A stretch of DNA of 64,000 nucleotides, from positions 1-64,000 of the forward strand of contig CABUAW010000005.1 of the NCBI GenBank assembly GCA_902489645.1, written 5' to 3'. Position 1 is the first letter of the stretch. Every line of letters starts with the position of its first letter. The notes under the pieces were generated by a model. The model saw nothing but the letters and a program-made list of their open reading frames with translations. It searched no databases and was not told the origin of the DNA. Below are positions 1 through 8,450 of the stretch, piece by piece. A program made the translations under genes and the position numbers. The stretch comes from an uncultured Lachnospiraceae bacterium. GTDB taxonomy: Bacteria; Bacillota; Clostridia; Lachnospirales; Lachnospiraceae.

Positions 1-254
1 ATGCACAGGCGAAGGCAGAACTGCTTCGGCTGATGGTGGAGGAACCGGATATAAAACCGGAGGAGCTGGCCGGAATTTCCGTAAAAACGCTGGTTATTGC
101 CGGGACAAGGGATATGATTAAGGAAGAACATACCCGGCTGATTTTTCAGAATCTTCCAGATGCTCAACTGGTATTGATGAAAGGCGACCATTTTATTGCA
201 AATAAGAATTCTTCAAATTTCAACCGGTATGTCAGGGAGTTTCTCAGTAAGTAA
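1..254 (+). CDS. alpha/beta hydrolase, C-terminal fragment (5' end outside window)
   Basis: The frame is open from the first bases of the window, so the true start lies upstream; only about 83 residues are visible. The segment VKTLVIAGTRDMIKEEHTR followed by LPDAQLVLMKGDHF is typical of the C-terminal part of an alpha/beta hydrolase: a strand, a G-x-x-D acid residue (the D of GTRDMI) and the catalytic histidine region (GDHF). The nucleophile elbow is not in the window, so substrate and exact family cannot be told. It ends at TAA and is followed by about 125 bases without a gene. Confidence 0.75.
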   Translation, partial: AQAKAELLRLMVEEPDIKPEELAGISVKTLVIAGTRDMIKEEHTRLIFQNLPDAQLVLMKGDHFIANKNSSNFNRYVREFLSK

Positions 255-284
255 GAAAGAACGGAAAAACATGGCGTCCGCGTG

Positions 285-291
285 TGTCGAA
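285..291 (+). promoter_or_regulatory. candidate Spo0A box (TGTCGAA)
   Basis: A perfect TGTCGAA 7-mer lies about 90 bases upstream of the Spo0A C-domain gene starting at 381. TGTCGAA is the established core of the Spo0A binding site. A single 7-mer can easily occur by chance, so this is only a candidate. Nothing else clear is seen between 255 and 380. Confidence 0.25.
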
Positions 292-380
292 GGGAGTCAG
301 TTGTGTCTTCTTTTTGGAACATGGGATGACAGGAAACGACCGCCGTGATATCATTAAACGGTCAGCGAGGGAGGTGTGAA

Positions 381-707
381 ATGAGTCGTATACATGATGT
401 GTTAAAGACATTGGGCATACGGCGGACATACAAAGGGTATTATTATGTGGCAGATGCCGTTGACCTGGTGATGAATGATGCGTCCATGCTTCTGTATATT
501 TCAAAATCTTTGTACCCTGAAATCGCAAGAATGCACGACACAACGATTAATTGTGTGGAGCGGAATATACGAACTGTGGTAAAGTGTTGCTGGGACAGCG
601 AATATGCTGAGGTTTTAGAGGCCATGGCGGGCGTACCTTTGTATCGAAAACCAACCGCCGGCGAGTTTATTGATATATTATCCGGTTATTTATTATCTGA
701 GAATTGA
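381..707 (+). CDS. stand-alone Spo0A C-terminal-domain DNA-binding protein
   Basis: The 108-residue product resembles the DNA-binding C-terminal domain of the sporulation regulator Spo0A over nearly its whole length: an N-terminal helix (IHDVLKTLGIRRTYKGYYY), then YPEIARMHDTTINCVERNIRTV, which corresponds to the Spo0A helix-turn-helix with its conserved R-x-IR-like recognition region. There is no receiver domain, so it cannot be controlled by phosphorelay in the usual way. The start at 381 is chosen because GGGAGGTG precedes it; an in-frame ATG at 345 has no ribosome site. It may be a small regulator that acts at Spo0A-like sites. A strong terminator follows. Confidence 0.75.
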   Translation: MSRIHDVLKTLGIRRTYKGYYYVADAVDLVMNDASMLLYISKSLYPEIARMHDTTINCVERNIRTVVKCCWDSEYAEVLEAMAGVPLYRKPTAGEFIDILSGYLLSEN

Positions 708-714
708 CATAAAT

Positions 715-761
715 AAAAAGAAAGTATTTTTCTGGAGGGGAGAAAATACTTTCTTTTTTTT
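715..761. terminator. intrinsic terminator, probably bidirectional
   Basis: A 13-bp perfect stem (718-730 with 743-755), extendable by three A-T pairs, is followed by a run of T on the plus strand and flanked by A on the left, so it can end both the Spo0A-domain gene and the convergent gene that ends at 768. Confidence 0.85.
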
Positions 762-767
762 ACAGGA

Positions 768-1760
768 TTAAGGGAGAATGGTTACGCCGTCCATTAATTC
801 ATTTTCAAAGGCTTGCTGATGGGATGGCGTGTAAACGCCGGGAAGTCCGCCGGTATGAATAAATATGACCGTTTCTCCTTTTTTAATGTCGCCCTGTTCA
901 ATCATATCCCTGAGAGCTGCGTAGGTTTTTCCGGTGTAGCACGGGTCGAGAACAATCGCTTCGGAACGGGCCATATCATAGATGGCTTCCCGTACGGCAT
1001 CCGAAGGCACATTATATCCGCCATAGAGATAGTTTGTGGCAATATCAAAATCTTCCTCGGCCGCATCAAAGTCTAATTTCCAGGCCTCTTTTATTTTCTG
1101 AAAATAGTTTACGGCATATTTAAAAATATCTTCCTCATATGGCATAATCTGGACTCCCGTAAGGGTCAGGGCCGAGTCATGAAGTCCGCAGAAGAGCCCC
1201 ATATAAGTTCCCATACTTCCAAGAGGTACAATGACGTGGCCAGAGTTAAATTCGTTTTTTATTTCCTGGGCACATTCATAATAGCCAAGGGCGCCGATTT
1301 CATTGGAACCGCCCATAGGAATGAAGTAACAGCGTTCACCCCGGGATTCAAATTTTTCAGCAACCCGCTCCACCACATCCATCAATGGGGTGCCGTCGGG
1401 TTTATGTAAAAATACATAAGCGCCGAAAATACGGTCGAGAAGCATATTGGATGAGAGCAGTCCCGGGTAGTCATCCATAGCAACGATGGCGCATTTCATT
1501 TGATTTTTAGCAGCGACGGCCGCGGTGAGGCGTCCGTGATTGGTCTGGGCCCCGCCGACGGTAATCAGCATTGTTGCGCCCTTTTCTTTGGCATCATAAA
1601 TAAGATATTCCAGCTTTCTCAGCTTATTTCCACCGACGCCAAATTCTGTCAAATCGTCACGTTTCATATAAAGTTCAATGCCAAGGCGGTCCGACAGATT
1701 GGACAGGTAATTGACCGGGGTCGGAAGATGCAGGCAGGATTGTTTTGGATAACCAAACAT
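768..1760 (-). CDS. PLP-dependent D-cysteine desulfhydrase / ACC deaminase family enzyme
   Basis: This 330-residue protein belongs to the fold-type II PLP enzymes that include D-cysteine desulfhydrase (D-cysteine to pyruvate, H2S and ammonia) and 1-aminocyclopropane-1-carboxylate deaminase. The motif GVGGNKLRKLEYL near residue 46 holds the PLP lysine; GGAQTNHGR is the substrate/PLP-phosphate loop and MGGSNEIGALGY is a conserved later motif. Family members cannot be separated by eye; the D-cysteine desulfhydrase side is more usual in clostridia. I place the start at ATG 1760 because AAAGGA lies ten bases before it; a GTG at 1769 is too close to that site. It is transcribed divergently from trxB, which suggests a possible link to sulfur or thiol metabolism, though that is inference. 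Confidence 0.8.
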   Translation of the reverse strand: MFGYPKQSCLHLPTPVNYLSNLSDRLGIELYMKRDDLTEFGVGGNKLRKLEYLIYDAKEKGATMLITVGGAQTNHGRLTAAVAAKNQMKCAIVAMDDYPGLLSSNMLLDRIFGAYVFLHKPDGTPLMDVVERVAEKFESRGERCYFIPMGGSNEIGALGYYECAQEIKNEFNSGHVIVPLGSMGTYMGLFCGLHDSALTLTGVQIMPYEEDIFKYAVNYFQKIKEAWKLDFDAAEEDFDIATNYLYGGYNVPSDAVREAIYDMARSEAIVLDPCYTGKTYAALRDMIEQGDIKKGETVIFIHTGGLPGVYTPSHQQAFENELMDGVTILP

Positions 1761-1806
1761 GGATGTCACGTCCTTTCATAAATCATATTTAATGCCGTTT
1801 CAATTT

Positions 1807-1835
1807 AGTGTATGGCTAAAATTGTGAAAAGTCAA
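1807..1835 (-). promoter_or_regulatory. sigma-A-type promoter for the desulfhydrase-like gene
   Basis: On the minus strand TTGACT (1830-1835) and TACACT (1807-1812) are separated by exactly 17 bases, about 45 bases upstream of the start codon. Confidence 0.65.
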
Positions 1836-1921
1836 TGGTTTTTGGTACGGGACTTTTAAGAAAACGGGATTTGTGTTACACTATCCTAAAGATATGAAAA
1901 AAATTAATGGAGGTTATTCTG

Positions 1922-2833
1922 ATGTACGATATAGTCATTATAGGTGCGGGCACGGCCGGACTTTCGGCGGCCATTTACGGTGTGCGTGCGGGAAAAACAG
2001 TGTTGGTTCTCGAGGGCGAGAATTATGGCGGCCAGATTATTAATTCACCGGAAGTCGAGAACTATCCGGGAATTGCCAAAATTTCGGGCTTTGAATTTGC
2101 TACGGGGCTGTATGAGCAGGCCCAGAGTCTCGGAGCGGTTATTGAATTTGAAGCGGTTACCAAAGTAGAAAAGGAAGGAAAGGATTTTGTGGTATATACG
2201 GAAGAACGGGAGATTCCGTGTCATTCCGTTGTTTTGGCCACAGGGGCGAAGAATCGTCCTCTTGGTGTAGAGAAAGAAGAGGACTTTGTCGGCGCCGGAG
2301 TTTCCTATTGTGCGACCTGCGACGGCGCTTTTTTCCGCGGTCAGGTGACAGCCGTGGTCGGCGGGGGAAGTACGGCTCTGGAAGATGCGGAGTTTTTAAG
2401 CGCTTATTGTGAGAAGGTTTATCTGATTCACCGGAGAGAAGAATTCCGGGGAGAACAGTGGCTTGTGGACAGCCTTCGTAAAAAAGAAAATGTGGAGTTT
2501 GTTCTGAATGCCGTGGTGACAGACATTATCGGTGACGGCAATGTTCAGGGAGTCCGGGTCAAAGATACAAAAACAGGGGAGAGTCGGGAGCTTTCCGTGG
2601 CCGGCCTTTTTGTGGCTATTGGTCAGATGCCGGATAATAAGTCCTTTGAATCGCTGGTTGAATTGGACGAAGGTGGTTATATACGGGCTCAGGAAGATTG
2701 TAAAACGACAAATGCCGGCGTTTTTGCTGCGGGAGACTGCCGGACAAAAGCCGTGCGCCAGTTGACGACAGCGGCGGCCGACGGCGCTGTGGCCGGATTG
2801 GCAGCATGTGAATATATTAATCGGAATGAATAA
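1922..2833 (+). CDS. trxB: thioredoxin reductase (NADPH/FAD)
   Basis: The 303-residue product is a low-molecular-weight thioredoxin reductase, which passes electrons from NADPH through FAD and a redox-active disulfide to thioredoxin in the cytoplasm. It shows the N-terminal FAD motif (VIIGAGTAGLSAAIYG), the redox active site CATC (Cys130 and Cys133), the NADPH-binding GGGSTALEDA loop and the C-terminal FAD motif (GVFAAGDCR). Length is normal for the family. The start at 1922 is favoured because AATGGAGGT ends about eight bases before it and the Rossmann fold begins at once; the upstream in-frame ATG at 1907 overlaps that ribosome site. No thioredoxin gene is adjacent. Confidence 0.92.
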   Translation: MYDIVIIGAGTAGLSAAIYGVRAGKTVLVLEGENYGGQIINSPEVENYPGIAKISGFEFATGLYEQAQSLGAVIEFEAVTKVEKEGKDFVVYTEEREIPCHSVVLATGAKNRPLGVEKEEDFVGAGVSYCATCDGAFFRGQVTAVVGGGSTALEDAEFLSAYCEKVYLIHRREEFRGEQWLVDSLRKKENVEFVLNAVVTDIIGDGNVQGVRVKDTKTGESRELSVAGLFVAIGQMPDNKSFESLVELDEGGYIRAQEDCKTTNAGVFAAGDCRTKAVRQLTTAAADGAVAGLAACEYINRNE

Positions 2834-2846
2834 TTCGCAGTAACTG

Positions 2847-2900
2847 AAATTGAAAAAGACGGACATCGGTTATTTTCCCATAGTCCGTCTTTTTCAATTT
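2847..2900. terminator. strong bidirectional terminator between trxB and sdaAA
   Basis: An 18-bp perfect stem (2847-2864 with 2883-2900) with an A-rich 5' arm and T-rich 3' arm lies between convergent genes; its right arm overlaps the last bases of sdaAA. Confidence 0.9.
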
Positions 2901-3783
2901 ACAGAATCGGTTTTTTCCATTTAATTTTGCAGGCGTGACAGGCACTGGGAGCCGTAGCAGTACCGCCCTGGGAGGTTTCTCTGAGAGATACGGGCAGGGA
3001 ACGTCCGACACGGTACATTACCTCAATAGCTTCATCTATCGGTACGACACTCCGGATGCCGCTCAAAGCAATTTCAGCGCTTATCAGGGCATTTGAAGCG
3101 CCCATAGCATTTCGGTTCTGGCAGGGAATCTCCACAAGACCGCCAACCGGGTCACAGACCAGTCCAAGAATATTAATGAGAGCAAATGAAGCCGCATCCA
3201 GGCATTGGGCAGGCGTACCGCCCATAAGCTGGGCCATCGCTGCCGCCGCCATGGCACTGGCGGAGCCAACTTCGGCCTGACATCCGCCTTCCGCACCGGC
3301 GGTTGTGGCGTTTCTTGTAATCAGATAGCCGATGGCAGCGGCGGTATAGAGAGCCTGGATAATCACCGCATCCTCCATATTATATTCTTCCTGGGCCGCA
3401 CAGAGAACGCCGGGAAGTACACCGGAAGAACCGGCCGTCGGGGCGGCAACGATAAGTCCCATGGAGGCATTGACTTCCAGAACGCCGACGGCATAAGCGA
3501 TAGCCTTTGAAACCAGCGGCCCGCAGATATTCTTTCCGGCCCGTCGAAGTGCGTCCAGCTGCTTGCTTTCACCGCCAATCATACCGCCCGTGCTGACTAA
3601 ATCTTCTGTTAATGCCCGTCGGATGGCCTGCTTCATAATATCATAGGCGTGTTCCATTTTTCGTGTCACTTCTATTGGGTCCTGTTCCAGATATTCGGTT
3701 TCTCTCAGAAACATGGCCCTTGAAATTGGAATATGCTTTTCCGAACATATTTCAAGCAATTGTTTTCCATTTGTAAAATTCAT
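2899..3783 (-). CDS. sdaAA: L-serine dehydratase, iron-sulfur-dependent, alpha subunit
   Basis: The alpha subunit of the two-chain L-serine ammonia-lyase converts L-serine to pyruvate and ammonia using a [4Fe-4S] cluster rather than PLP. The 294-residue protein has the family's GGxxG-rich core (AAPTAGSSGVLPGVLCAA), the CDPVGGLVEIPCQNRNAMG block carrying cluster cysteines, and a C-terminal SACHACKIKW. The start at 3783 is chosen because GGGGAGG lies upstream and the length then matches the family; the longer open frame upstream reads through the end of sdaAB. It lies 22 bases behind sdaAB, so the two are one operon. Confidence 0.92.
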   Translation of the reverse strand: MNFTNGKQLLEICSEKHIPISRAMFLRETEYLEQDPIEVTRKMEHAYDIMKQAIRRALTEDLVSTGGMIGGESKQLDALRRAGKNICGPLVSKAIAYAVGVLEVNASMGLIVAAPTAGSSGVLPGVLCAAQEEYNMEDAVIIQALYTAAAIGYLITRNATTAGAEGGCQAEVGSASAMAAAAMAQLMGGTPAQCLDAASFALINILGLVCDPVGGLVEIPCQNRNAMGASNALISAEIALSGIRSVVPIDEAIEVMYRVGRSLPVSLRETSQGGTATAPSACHACKIKWKKPIL

Positions 3784-3805
3784 AAATCCAATGTTCCTCC
3801 CCATA

Positions 3806-4477
3806 TTAAATTGCCGGCACGATGGTCGCGTTGATAATGGCTTCGTGACATTCCAACACATTGATAATGGAAGGATTGATGTCAGAATCGACTTCGATAA
3901 TGGCATAGGCCGAATCGCCCTTTGCTTTACGGTATAATTTCATAAAGGCAATATTTAAATCAATGCCGCTGCATACCGTCGTGATATAGGCCAGGACGCC
4001 TTTTTTATCTTTGTGATGGACAATCAGTGTGGAATATGCGCCGGAAAGAGCGATGTCGATACCGTTTAACCGCCGGATGACGGCATTTCCCCCACCGATA
4101 GACTCGCCCCGAAGTTCAATGCTCCGGTTATTTTCACAGTGTAATAAAATGTCCACAGTATTTGGATGAATATCCTTTTCCGTGGTGTTTTCGATGAATT
4201 CATATTTCAGTCCGGCCGCGTCGGCATATTGAAAGGAATCCCGAATCCGTTCATCATCCGGGAGAAAACCCAGAATACCGCCGACCAAAGCCCGGTCCGT
4301 GCCATGACCCCGGTAGGTCCACGCAAAAGAACCATAGAGGGTAAAAGTTACGGAAAGGATTTTCTCAGGAGCCAGTTTTCCGGCCAGGTGGGCAATTCTC
4401 AGGGCCCCGGCCGTATGGGAACTGGAAGGACCAATCATATTCGGACCGATAATATCAAACATACTAATATCATTCAT
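3806..4477 (-). CDS. sdaAB: L-serine dehydratase, iron-sulfur-dependent, beta subunit
   Basis: The 223-residue beta subunit of the Fe-S serine dehydratase. It opens with FDIIGPNMIGPSSSHTAGA, the signature of this subunit, and contains GGGNAVIRRLNG in the middle. Residues from about 148 onward (YSTLIVHHKDKKGVLAYIT) form an ACT-like domain, a small ligand-binding fold that in this family can bind serine. The start has AAAAGGAG just upstream. It is the first gene of the sdaAB-sdaAA operon; an AT-rich stretch upstream (4490-4560) probably holds the promoter but no convincing boxes could be fixed. Confidence 0.92.
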   Translation of the reverse strand: MNDISMFDIIGPNMIGPSSSHTAGALRIAHLAGKLAPEKILSVTFTLYGSFAWTYRGHGTDRALVGGILGFLPDDERIRDSFQYADAAGLKYEFIENTTEKDIHPNTVDILLHCENNRSIELRGESIGGGNAVIRRLNGIDIALSGAYSTLIVHHKDKKGVLAYITTVCSGIDLNIAFMKLYRKAKGDSAYAIIEVDSDINPSIINVLECHEAIINATIVPAI

Positions 4478-4589
4478 AAAACCTTCTCCTTTTCTATAGT
4501 TCTATGATATACTAAAAAGAAGAGATTTAAAAGTGAAATTTGTGATAATCCACAGACGCAGGACATAGATTAATAATCAGGGGGAATAT

Positions 4590-4817
4590 ATGTATCGCAA
4601 AACTTTAACAAAACCCAGAAAATGGGATGAAGAGTCATTGGCGCTGGCCACAAAAGAAGAATTAGTCGCTGATTTACTGCTTCGCAAATCCCAACTTCAA
4701 GGACGCAGGAAATCTTTTATGCCTTGGGACAGGCATCTTCTGAAAAAAGAAATGTATTGGATTGAGGTTGTCAATAAGGAATTGGAACAGCGCAGGGAAT
4801 GGACTGTGGAGGGCTGA
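4590..4817 (+). CDS. small hypothetical protein
   Basis: This 75-residue, Lys/Glu-rich protein is probably cytoplasmic: no signal peptide or membrane segment is seen and the C-terminal half is likely helical. AGGGGGA lies seven bases before the ATG, and a terminator hairpin starts at its stop codon, which supports it being a real short gene. I do not recognise the family. Confidence 0.55.
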   Translation: MYRKTLTKPRKWDEESLALATKEELVADLLLRKSQLQGRRKSFMPWDRHLLKKEMYWIEVVNKELEQRREWTVEG

Positions 4818-4832
4818 TAGGCTCTCCTTTTT
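4808..4832 (+). terminator. terminator overlapping the stop of the 75-residue gene
   Basis: An 8-bp stem with two G-T pairs (4808-4815 with 4820-4827) and a four-base loop is followed by TTTTT. Confidence 0.55.
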
Positions 4833-4863
4833 CATTAAAAGGCGTATGAAGATATTCATCAGA

Positions 4864-4913
4864 TGATGGCCTGAATATTGCTGTTGATGGCCAATGACTT
4901 GCTGGATTATAAT
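4864..4913 (+). promoter_or_regulatory. TGGCC-hairpin/TATAAT element, copy A
   Basis: TGGCCTGAA ... TTGATGGCCA forms a small hairpin (about 4867-4893); TATAATAAAA follows at 4908. A TTGATG inside the right arm is 18 bases before TATAAT and could be the -35 box. Two similar elements occur at 8314 and 12721. Confidence 0.45.
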
Positions 4914-4987
4914 AAAAGTTTTAACTTTGTTTATATCGGTGTATCAAAAAAATGTAGGTAATAAAGAAAGGGCGTTGGTGAACAATA

Positions 4988-5431
4988 ATGAAAAAATATT
5001 ATGGTATGATATGTTTGTTGGCTATTGTGATACTGTTTCCAATGAAGTGGTATGAATCAGTAATTCCTTATGTTATGAATCCAGAAGGTGTGGGGATTTT
5101 TTTTGTGTCATTAACCGGTATACAAATATTTACATATAACTGTTTCAGTATATTTATCATTTATATTTTATGTCTGGCGATTCAATATTTAGTAGTTGAG
5201 AATCAGAAAGGATATTTGATAGCTGTTATAAGTAAGATACTGTTTATCTTACAGCTTATGTTTGTTCCCATGTTGATTTTGTATCCTTCGGATAATCGAG
5301 AATACTTTTTTCAGAATCTTGATGAATATATGTTTCCGATGTTTAGAGCAGGCTTTTATTTGACAGTAATTTTAGTTGCTATAAGTATGATACAGAATAT
5401 TATCGGATTAATTCAAAGTTATAGGAAATAA
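4988..5431 (+). CDS. small four-helix membrane protein, unknown function
   Basis: The 147-residue protein has four likely membrane segments (about residues 5-22, 33-66, 75-97 and 118-143) separated by short charged loops, and no cysteine or metal motifs. Codon use is AT-rich compared with the housekeeping operon, as in the genes that follow up to about 14.7 kb. Copy A of the hairpin/TATAAT element lies about 75 bases upstream and is probably its promoter. I do not recognise the family. Confidence 0.6.
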   Translation: MKKYYGMICLLAIVILFPMKWYESVIPYVMNPEGVGIFFVSLTGIQIFTYNCFSIFIIYILCLAIQYLVVENQKGYLIAVISKILFILQLMFVPMLILYPSDNREYFFQNLDEYMFPMFRAGFYLTVILVAISMIQNIIGLIQSYRK

Positions 5432-5468
5432 TTTATCCATGACAGGTGTAAGTAAAAGTTTGAAACTT

Positions 5469-5500
5469 GGCGGAATCAAAGGCGCTGCTTTGGTTCCGCT
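5469..5500. other. hairpin of unknown role in the 5432-5634 gap
   Basis: GGCGGAATCAAAG (5469-5481) pairs with CTTTGGTTCCGCT (5488-5500) using G-T pairs. There is no clear T-run after it, so it is not a convincing terminator; it may be a transcript-end structure. Confidence 0.35.
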
Positions 5501-5578
5501 AAGCTGTTGTAAGAAAGAACTGTTCATGGTCAGAGGATATACAGTTCGTGGTCTGTTTAATGCGAATCATAAAAAGTA

Positions 5579-5587
5579 TGTTATAAT
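5579..5587 (+). promoter_or_regulatory. extended -10 promoter before the 184-residue gene
   Basis: TG-n-TATAAT, an extended -10 box, lies about 48 bases before the start at 5635; no good -35 is seen at the usual distance. Confidence 0.4.
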
Positions 5588-5634
5588 TCAATCGTGAGGA
5601 GAAAAGTTTGGATATGTAAAGGTGATTGTCCGAC

Positions 5635-6189
5635 ATGTTATATAATGCAGTTGAGGTTGCGGCGATACGGCTTGCCGCCAGCGGTGTAGAAAACTTAGGA
5701 ATATACAGTAAAGAGATTTTATTGAAAAGTGTTATATGGTTGCGAGAGAACTATGAGATTTTTGGACGAGAAGCTTATTTAGAGAAGGCTGTCTGGAATA
5801 TTTATGCGTATTTGGAACTTGGCTTTCCGTTTGAGGATAGTGAAGAAGAATTTTATAAAGTACTGGAATATTTACATAAGGATGTGGAAGAAGTTTTTCC
5901 GGCTCCAAAATGGCGATATAAAAAAATTCCTTTGAACAAAACAAATGTCAGAGATTTAATGGGAAAGTGGAATCCGGTTTTACATTCCATGAAAATCTCG
6001 GATGCCGTATCAGATATTATTGCTAAGGTATCCGACCGGGTAGAAGGAGAGTATCTTTATTTTTGTGGTAAAGTTCTGGAACAGGATGGTGAAAAAGTAT
6101 TGTGGGAACATACTTTTAAACTTTATGTTCGGGAAAGCGAAGCGATACTCTATAACGTGAATAAAAATAAGTATTATGTTTTTGTGTAA
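5635..6189 (+). CDS. hypothetical protein next to a two-component system
   Basis: This 184-residue soluble protein has no signal peptide or membrane segment. The N-terminal half looks helical and the C-terminal half (from about residue 125, VEGEYLYFCGKVLEQDGE) looks beta-rich. It lies 15 bases before the response regulator and so is probably co-transcribed with it. The ATG at 5635 follows AAAGGTGA at a good distance; a TTG at 5626 is too close to that site. The family is not recognised. Confidence 0.55.
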   Translation: MLYNAVEVAAIRLAASGVENLGIYSKEILLKSVIWLRENYEIFGREAYLEKAVWNIYAYLELGFPFEDSEEEFYKVLEYLHKDVEEVFPAPKWRYKKIPLNKTNVRDLMGKWNPVLHSMKISDAVSDIIAKVSDRVEGEYLYFCGKVLEQDGEKVLWEHTFKLYVRESEAILYNVNKNKYYVFV

Positions 6190-6204
6190 AGGATGAGGAA
6201 ACTT

Positions 6205-6921
6205 ATGATAAAAGTGGCAGTTGTCGACGATGATGAAAAGGTGCTGGAACAGGTGCGGGCTTGTATTGAAGGTATCAACGATTTGCCGGAAGATGTCGAG
6301 ATATTGACTTTTTGCGGAGCTGAAGAATTTTTGGATAAAATAGGACCAAAGGACACATGCGATGTCCTTTTTACAGATATTCAAATGAATGGGATGGACG
6401 GAATTGAATTAGGAGCCGTCGTCCAAGAAAGATTTCCGCATCTTTATTTGATATTTTTGACTTCATTTACGGAATATGCGGTGGACAGTTATACGGTGGA
6501 TGCCTACCAGTACATTTTAAAACAGCAAATGGGAGAAAGAATCCCTCCGGTCATGCGAAAGCTGATTCTGAAAATACAGAAAGAGCGTAAAAAATTCCGG
6601 ATTATAGAAACGGTAAATGATGGTAATAAGATATTTTATCAGGATATTATCTACATAAGGAAGGTTAAAGCTTCCAAATATGTTGAATATGTGACGCTGA
6701 ATGGTATTTTTCGGGAACGTATAGGTCTTGAACAGCTAATGCAGGAAATGAATTCAAAGGAGTTTATTTTGGCTGAGCGTGGTTACATCGTAAATATCGG
6801 TCATATTGTTCGGGTAAAAGGCAATATTATTTATGTGAAAAACGGTGACCAGATTACGATAAGCCGTGGCCGGTTGTCTGAAGTTAAAATGAAAATCAAC
6901 GAACAATGGGGTGAGATATGA
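6205..6921 (+). CDS. LytTR-family response regulator
   Basis: The 239-residue protein has an N-terminal receiver domain (VAVVDDDEK at residues 4-12, phospho-acceptor Asp near 58 in LFTDIQMNGMDG, LTSFTEYAVDSY with the switch Thr/Ser and Tyr) and a C-terminal LytTR DNA-binding domain from about residue 135 (IIYIRKVKASKYVEYVT ... ERGYIVNIGHI). This is the AgrA/VirR type of regulator, which binds paired direct repeats. Its stop overlaps the start of the histidine kinase. I chose ATG 6205 because GGATGAGG precedes it; the ATG at 6193 has its purine run only two bases away. The likely targets are the ABC genes downstream. Confidence 0.88.
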   Translation: MIKVAVVDDDEKVLEQVRACIEGINDLPEDVEILTFCGAEEFLDKIGPKDTCDVLFTDIQMNGMDGIELGAVVQERFPHLYLIFLTSFTEYAVDSYTVDAYQYILKQQMGERIPPVMRKLILKIQKERKKFRIIETVNDGNKIFYQDIIYIRKVKASKYVEYVTLNGIFRERIGLEQLMQEMNSKEFILAERGYIVNIGHIVRVKGNIIYVKNGDQITISRGRLSEVKMKINEQWGEI

Positions 6922-8255
6922 TGTACACCCTTATATTCCAGGGGCTTCAGATATTTCTGTCTATGCTTGAAGTTTGGCTATGTTATCAGTTATTATATTG
7001 TACGGTACTCGAAAAAGAGTACTTGAATCTAAAAGAAAAAATCATTATATGGGTGAATATCATCGTTTGGGGGATATCTGTTTCATATAACAGAAGTGTG
7101 ATATTCTTTTCTCATAACGTGTTTGTATGCGGTTTGATTTTTACAAGCATATGTGCTATATGTGTTGTGAAAAAAGACAAACTTTTAGTTGTTGGTCTTA
7201 TTGCCACTTGTTATTCTCTGATAGCACTATTGGATTTTTTATTTATGTTTCTTAGTGCAGTTTTTCTGGATAGATTTGTAATATTGGAAATATACCATGG
7301 AAATTCTTATTATAAAATTCCTATTTTTTTATTGGCGAGAGTGGTAATTGCAGTTGGATTGTTTTGGTTAGCGAAAAAAGGCACTATATTTTTAAATAAT
7401 ATTTATGAGTATAGGAAGATGTTGTATGGTACAGGTATTATTTTTGTTGCCATATTGCGAAAATATCAATTGACAACATTTCAAATGGTATTTGGGAAGA
7501 TTCCATATAATGGAATGGATAACGGTCTTTCTCTTTTATCTTTGCTTTTAATTATTATTTGTGTCACTGCTTTGTATGTAAAAAGCCTGATATTACAAAA
7601 AGAAAATCAATTTCTACTTTCACGAGATGAATTGATGCATCAGAATTATGGGAAACTAAGGGCGCTTGTGGAAAGCAATCGGCAAATATCCCATGATATC
7701 AAAAATTATTTTATGGTGCTTCAGGAATATGACAAATCCGGGAAATATAAGGAAATACATGAGTATTTAGAAAAAATCAATGGTAAATTAGGAGCATTGG
7801 ATGAGCAGGTGTGGACCGGACATCGGATTTTGGATTTTGTTTTAAATCAGAAAAGGAAGGTTGCAGAACAAAAAGGCATTGATTTTGAAATATGTGCGTC
7901 AGCTTTAATGAATTTAACGTTAAGTGATGAGGATATCAGCGTACTTTTTGGAAATTTATTGGATAATGCCATTGAGGCTTGTGAGCAGATACAGGATGGC
8001 AGACGATGGATTTTGTTTAAACTACAAAAGAGACAGCAATTGCTATTTATAGAGATAACTAACAGCATGGGAAATGCTCCGATAATAAAAAATGGAGTGA
8101 TTCTTACCTCTAAAAAGAATAAAAAATTACATGGTTATGGTTTAAAAAGTGTAAAGCGTATTGTTGAAAAGTGTAATGGCACATTTTCATTTTCAATGGA
8201 GGAAGGGGTATTTAAAGTTAATCTGTCTTTTTTTGAAATAGAAAATGGTTTTTAA
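6918..8255 (+). CDS. GHKL-type sensor histidine kinase (AgrC-like)
   Basis: The 445-residue protein has about six N-terminal membrane segments (to about residue 220), a short dimerisation helix with SNRQISHDIKNYF, where His259 is the likely phosphorylation site, and a GHKL ATPase domain (LFGNLLDNAIEACEQI as N-box, GYGLKSVKRIVEKC as G-box). It lacks a large extracellular domain, as usual for kinases that sense peptides or membrane stress. The start overlaps the regulator by four bases. Together they form a two-component system; the nearest plausible target is the lipoprotein/ABC set at 8.8-12.2 kb. Confidence 0.87.
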   Translation: MMYTLIFQGLQIFLSMLEVWLCYQLLYCTVLEKEYLNLKEKIIIWVNIIVWGISVSYNRSVIFFSHNVFVCGLIFTSICAICVVKKDKLLVVGLIATCYSLIALLDFLFMFLSAVFLDRFVILEIYHGNSYYKIPIFLLARVVIAVGLFWLAKKGTIFLNNIYEYRKMLYGTGIIFVAILRKYQLTTFQMVFGKIPYNGMDNGLSLLSLLLIIICVTALYVKSLILQKENQFLLSRDELMHQNYGKLRALVESNRQISHDIKNYFMVLQEYDKSGKYKEIHEYLEKINGKLGALDEQVWTGHRILDFVLNQKRKVAEQKGIDFEICASALMNLTLSDEDISVLFGNLLDNAIEACEQIQDGRRWILFKLQKRQQLLFIEITNSMGNAPIIKNGVILTSKKNKKLHGYGLKSVKRIVEKCNGTFSFSMEEGVFKVNLSFFEIENGF

Positions 8256-8313
8256 TTAAGAAAGGATGTATTGGGATTAAATTAAAAGAAATGTGAATAG
8301 AGTAAAGCAAGTG

Positions 8314-8376
8314 GTGGTCTTGAAACGTGTCATTGATGGCCACTTACTTTTTTTAAAATGGAGCGTTTGATATAAT
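8314..8376 (+). promoter_or_regulatory. TGGCC-hairpin/TATAAT element, copy B
   Basis: GTGGTC ... GGCCAC (8314-8319 with 8338-8343) is followed by a T7 run and then TATAATAAAA at 8371. The hairpin plus T-run can terminate the kinase gene, while the TATAAT probably starts the next transcript. It lies in the gene-poor stretch 8256-8780. Confidence 0.45.
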
Positions 8377-8450
8377 AAAAAAGTCGAATATTGTAGCTAT
8401 ATATAATGAAAAGGCGGAATTTTTTATGAAAATGCCTGCAAAAAAATAAT

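Noticed and set aside
4490..4560. Promoter of sdaAB
   Set aside because: AT-rich sequence with partial boxes was seen, but no -35/-10 pair at correct spacing was convincing enough to list.
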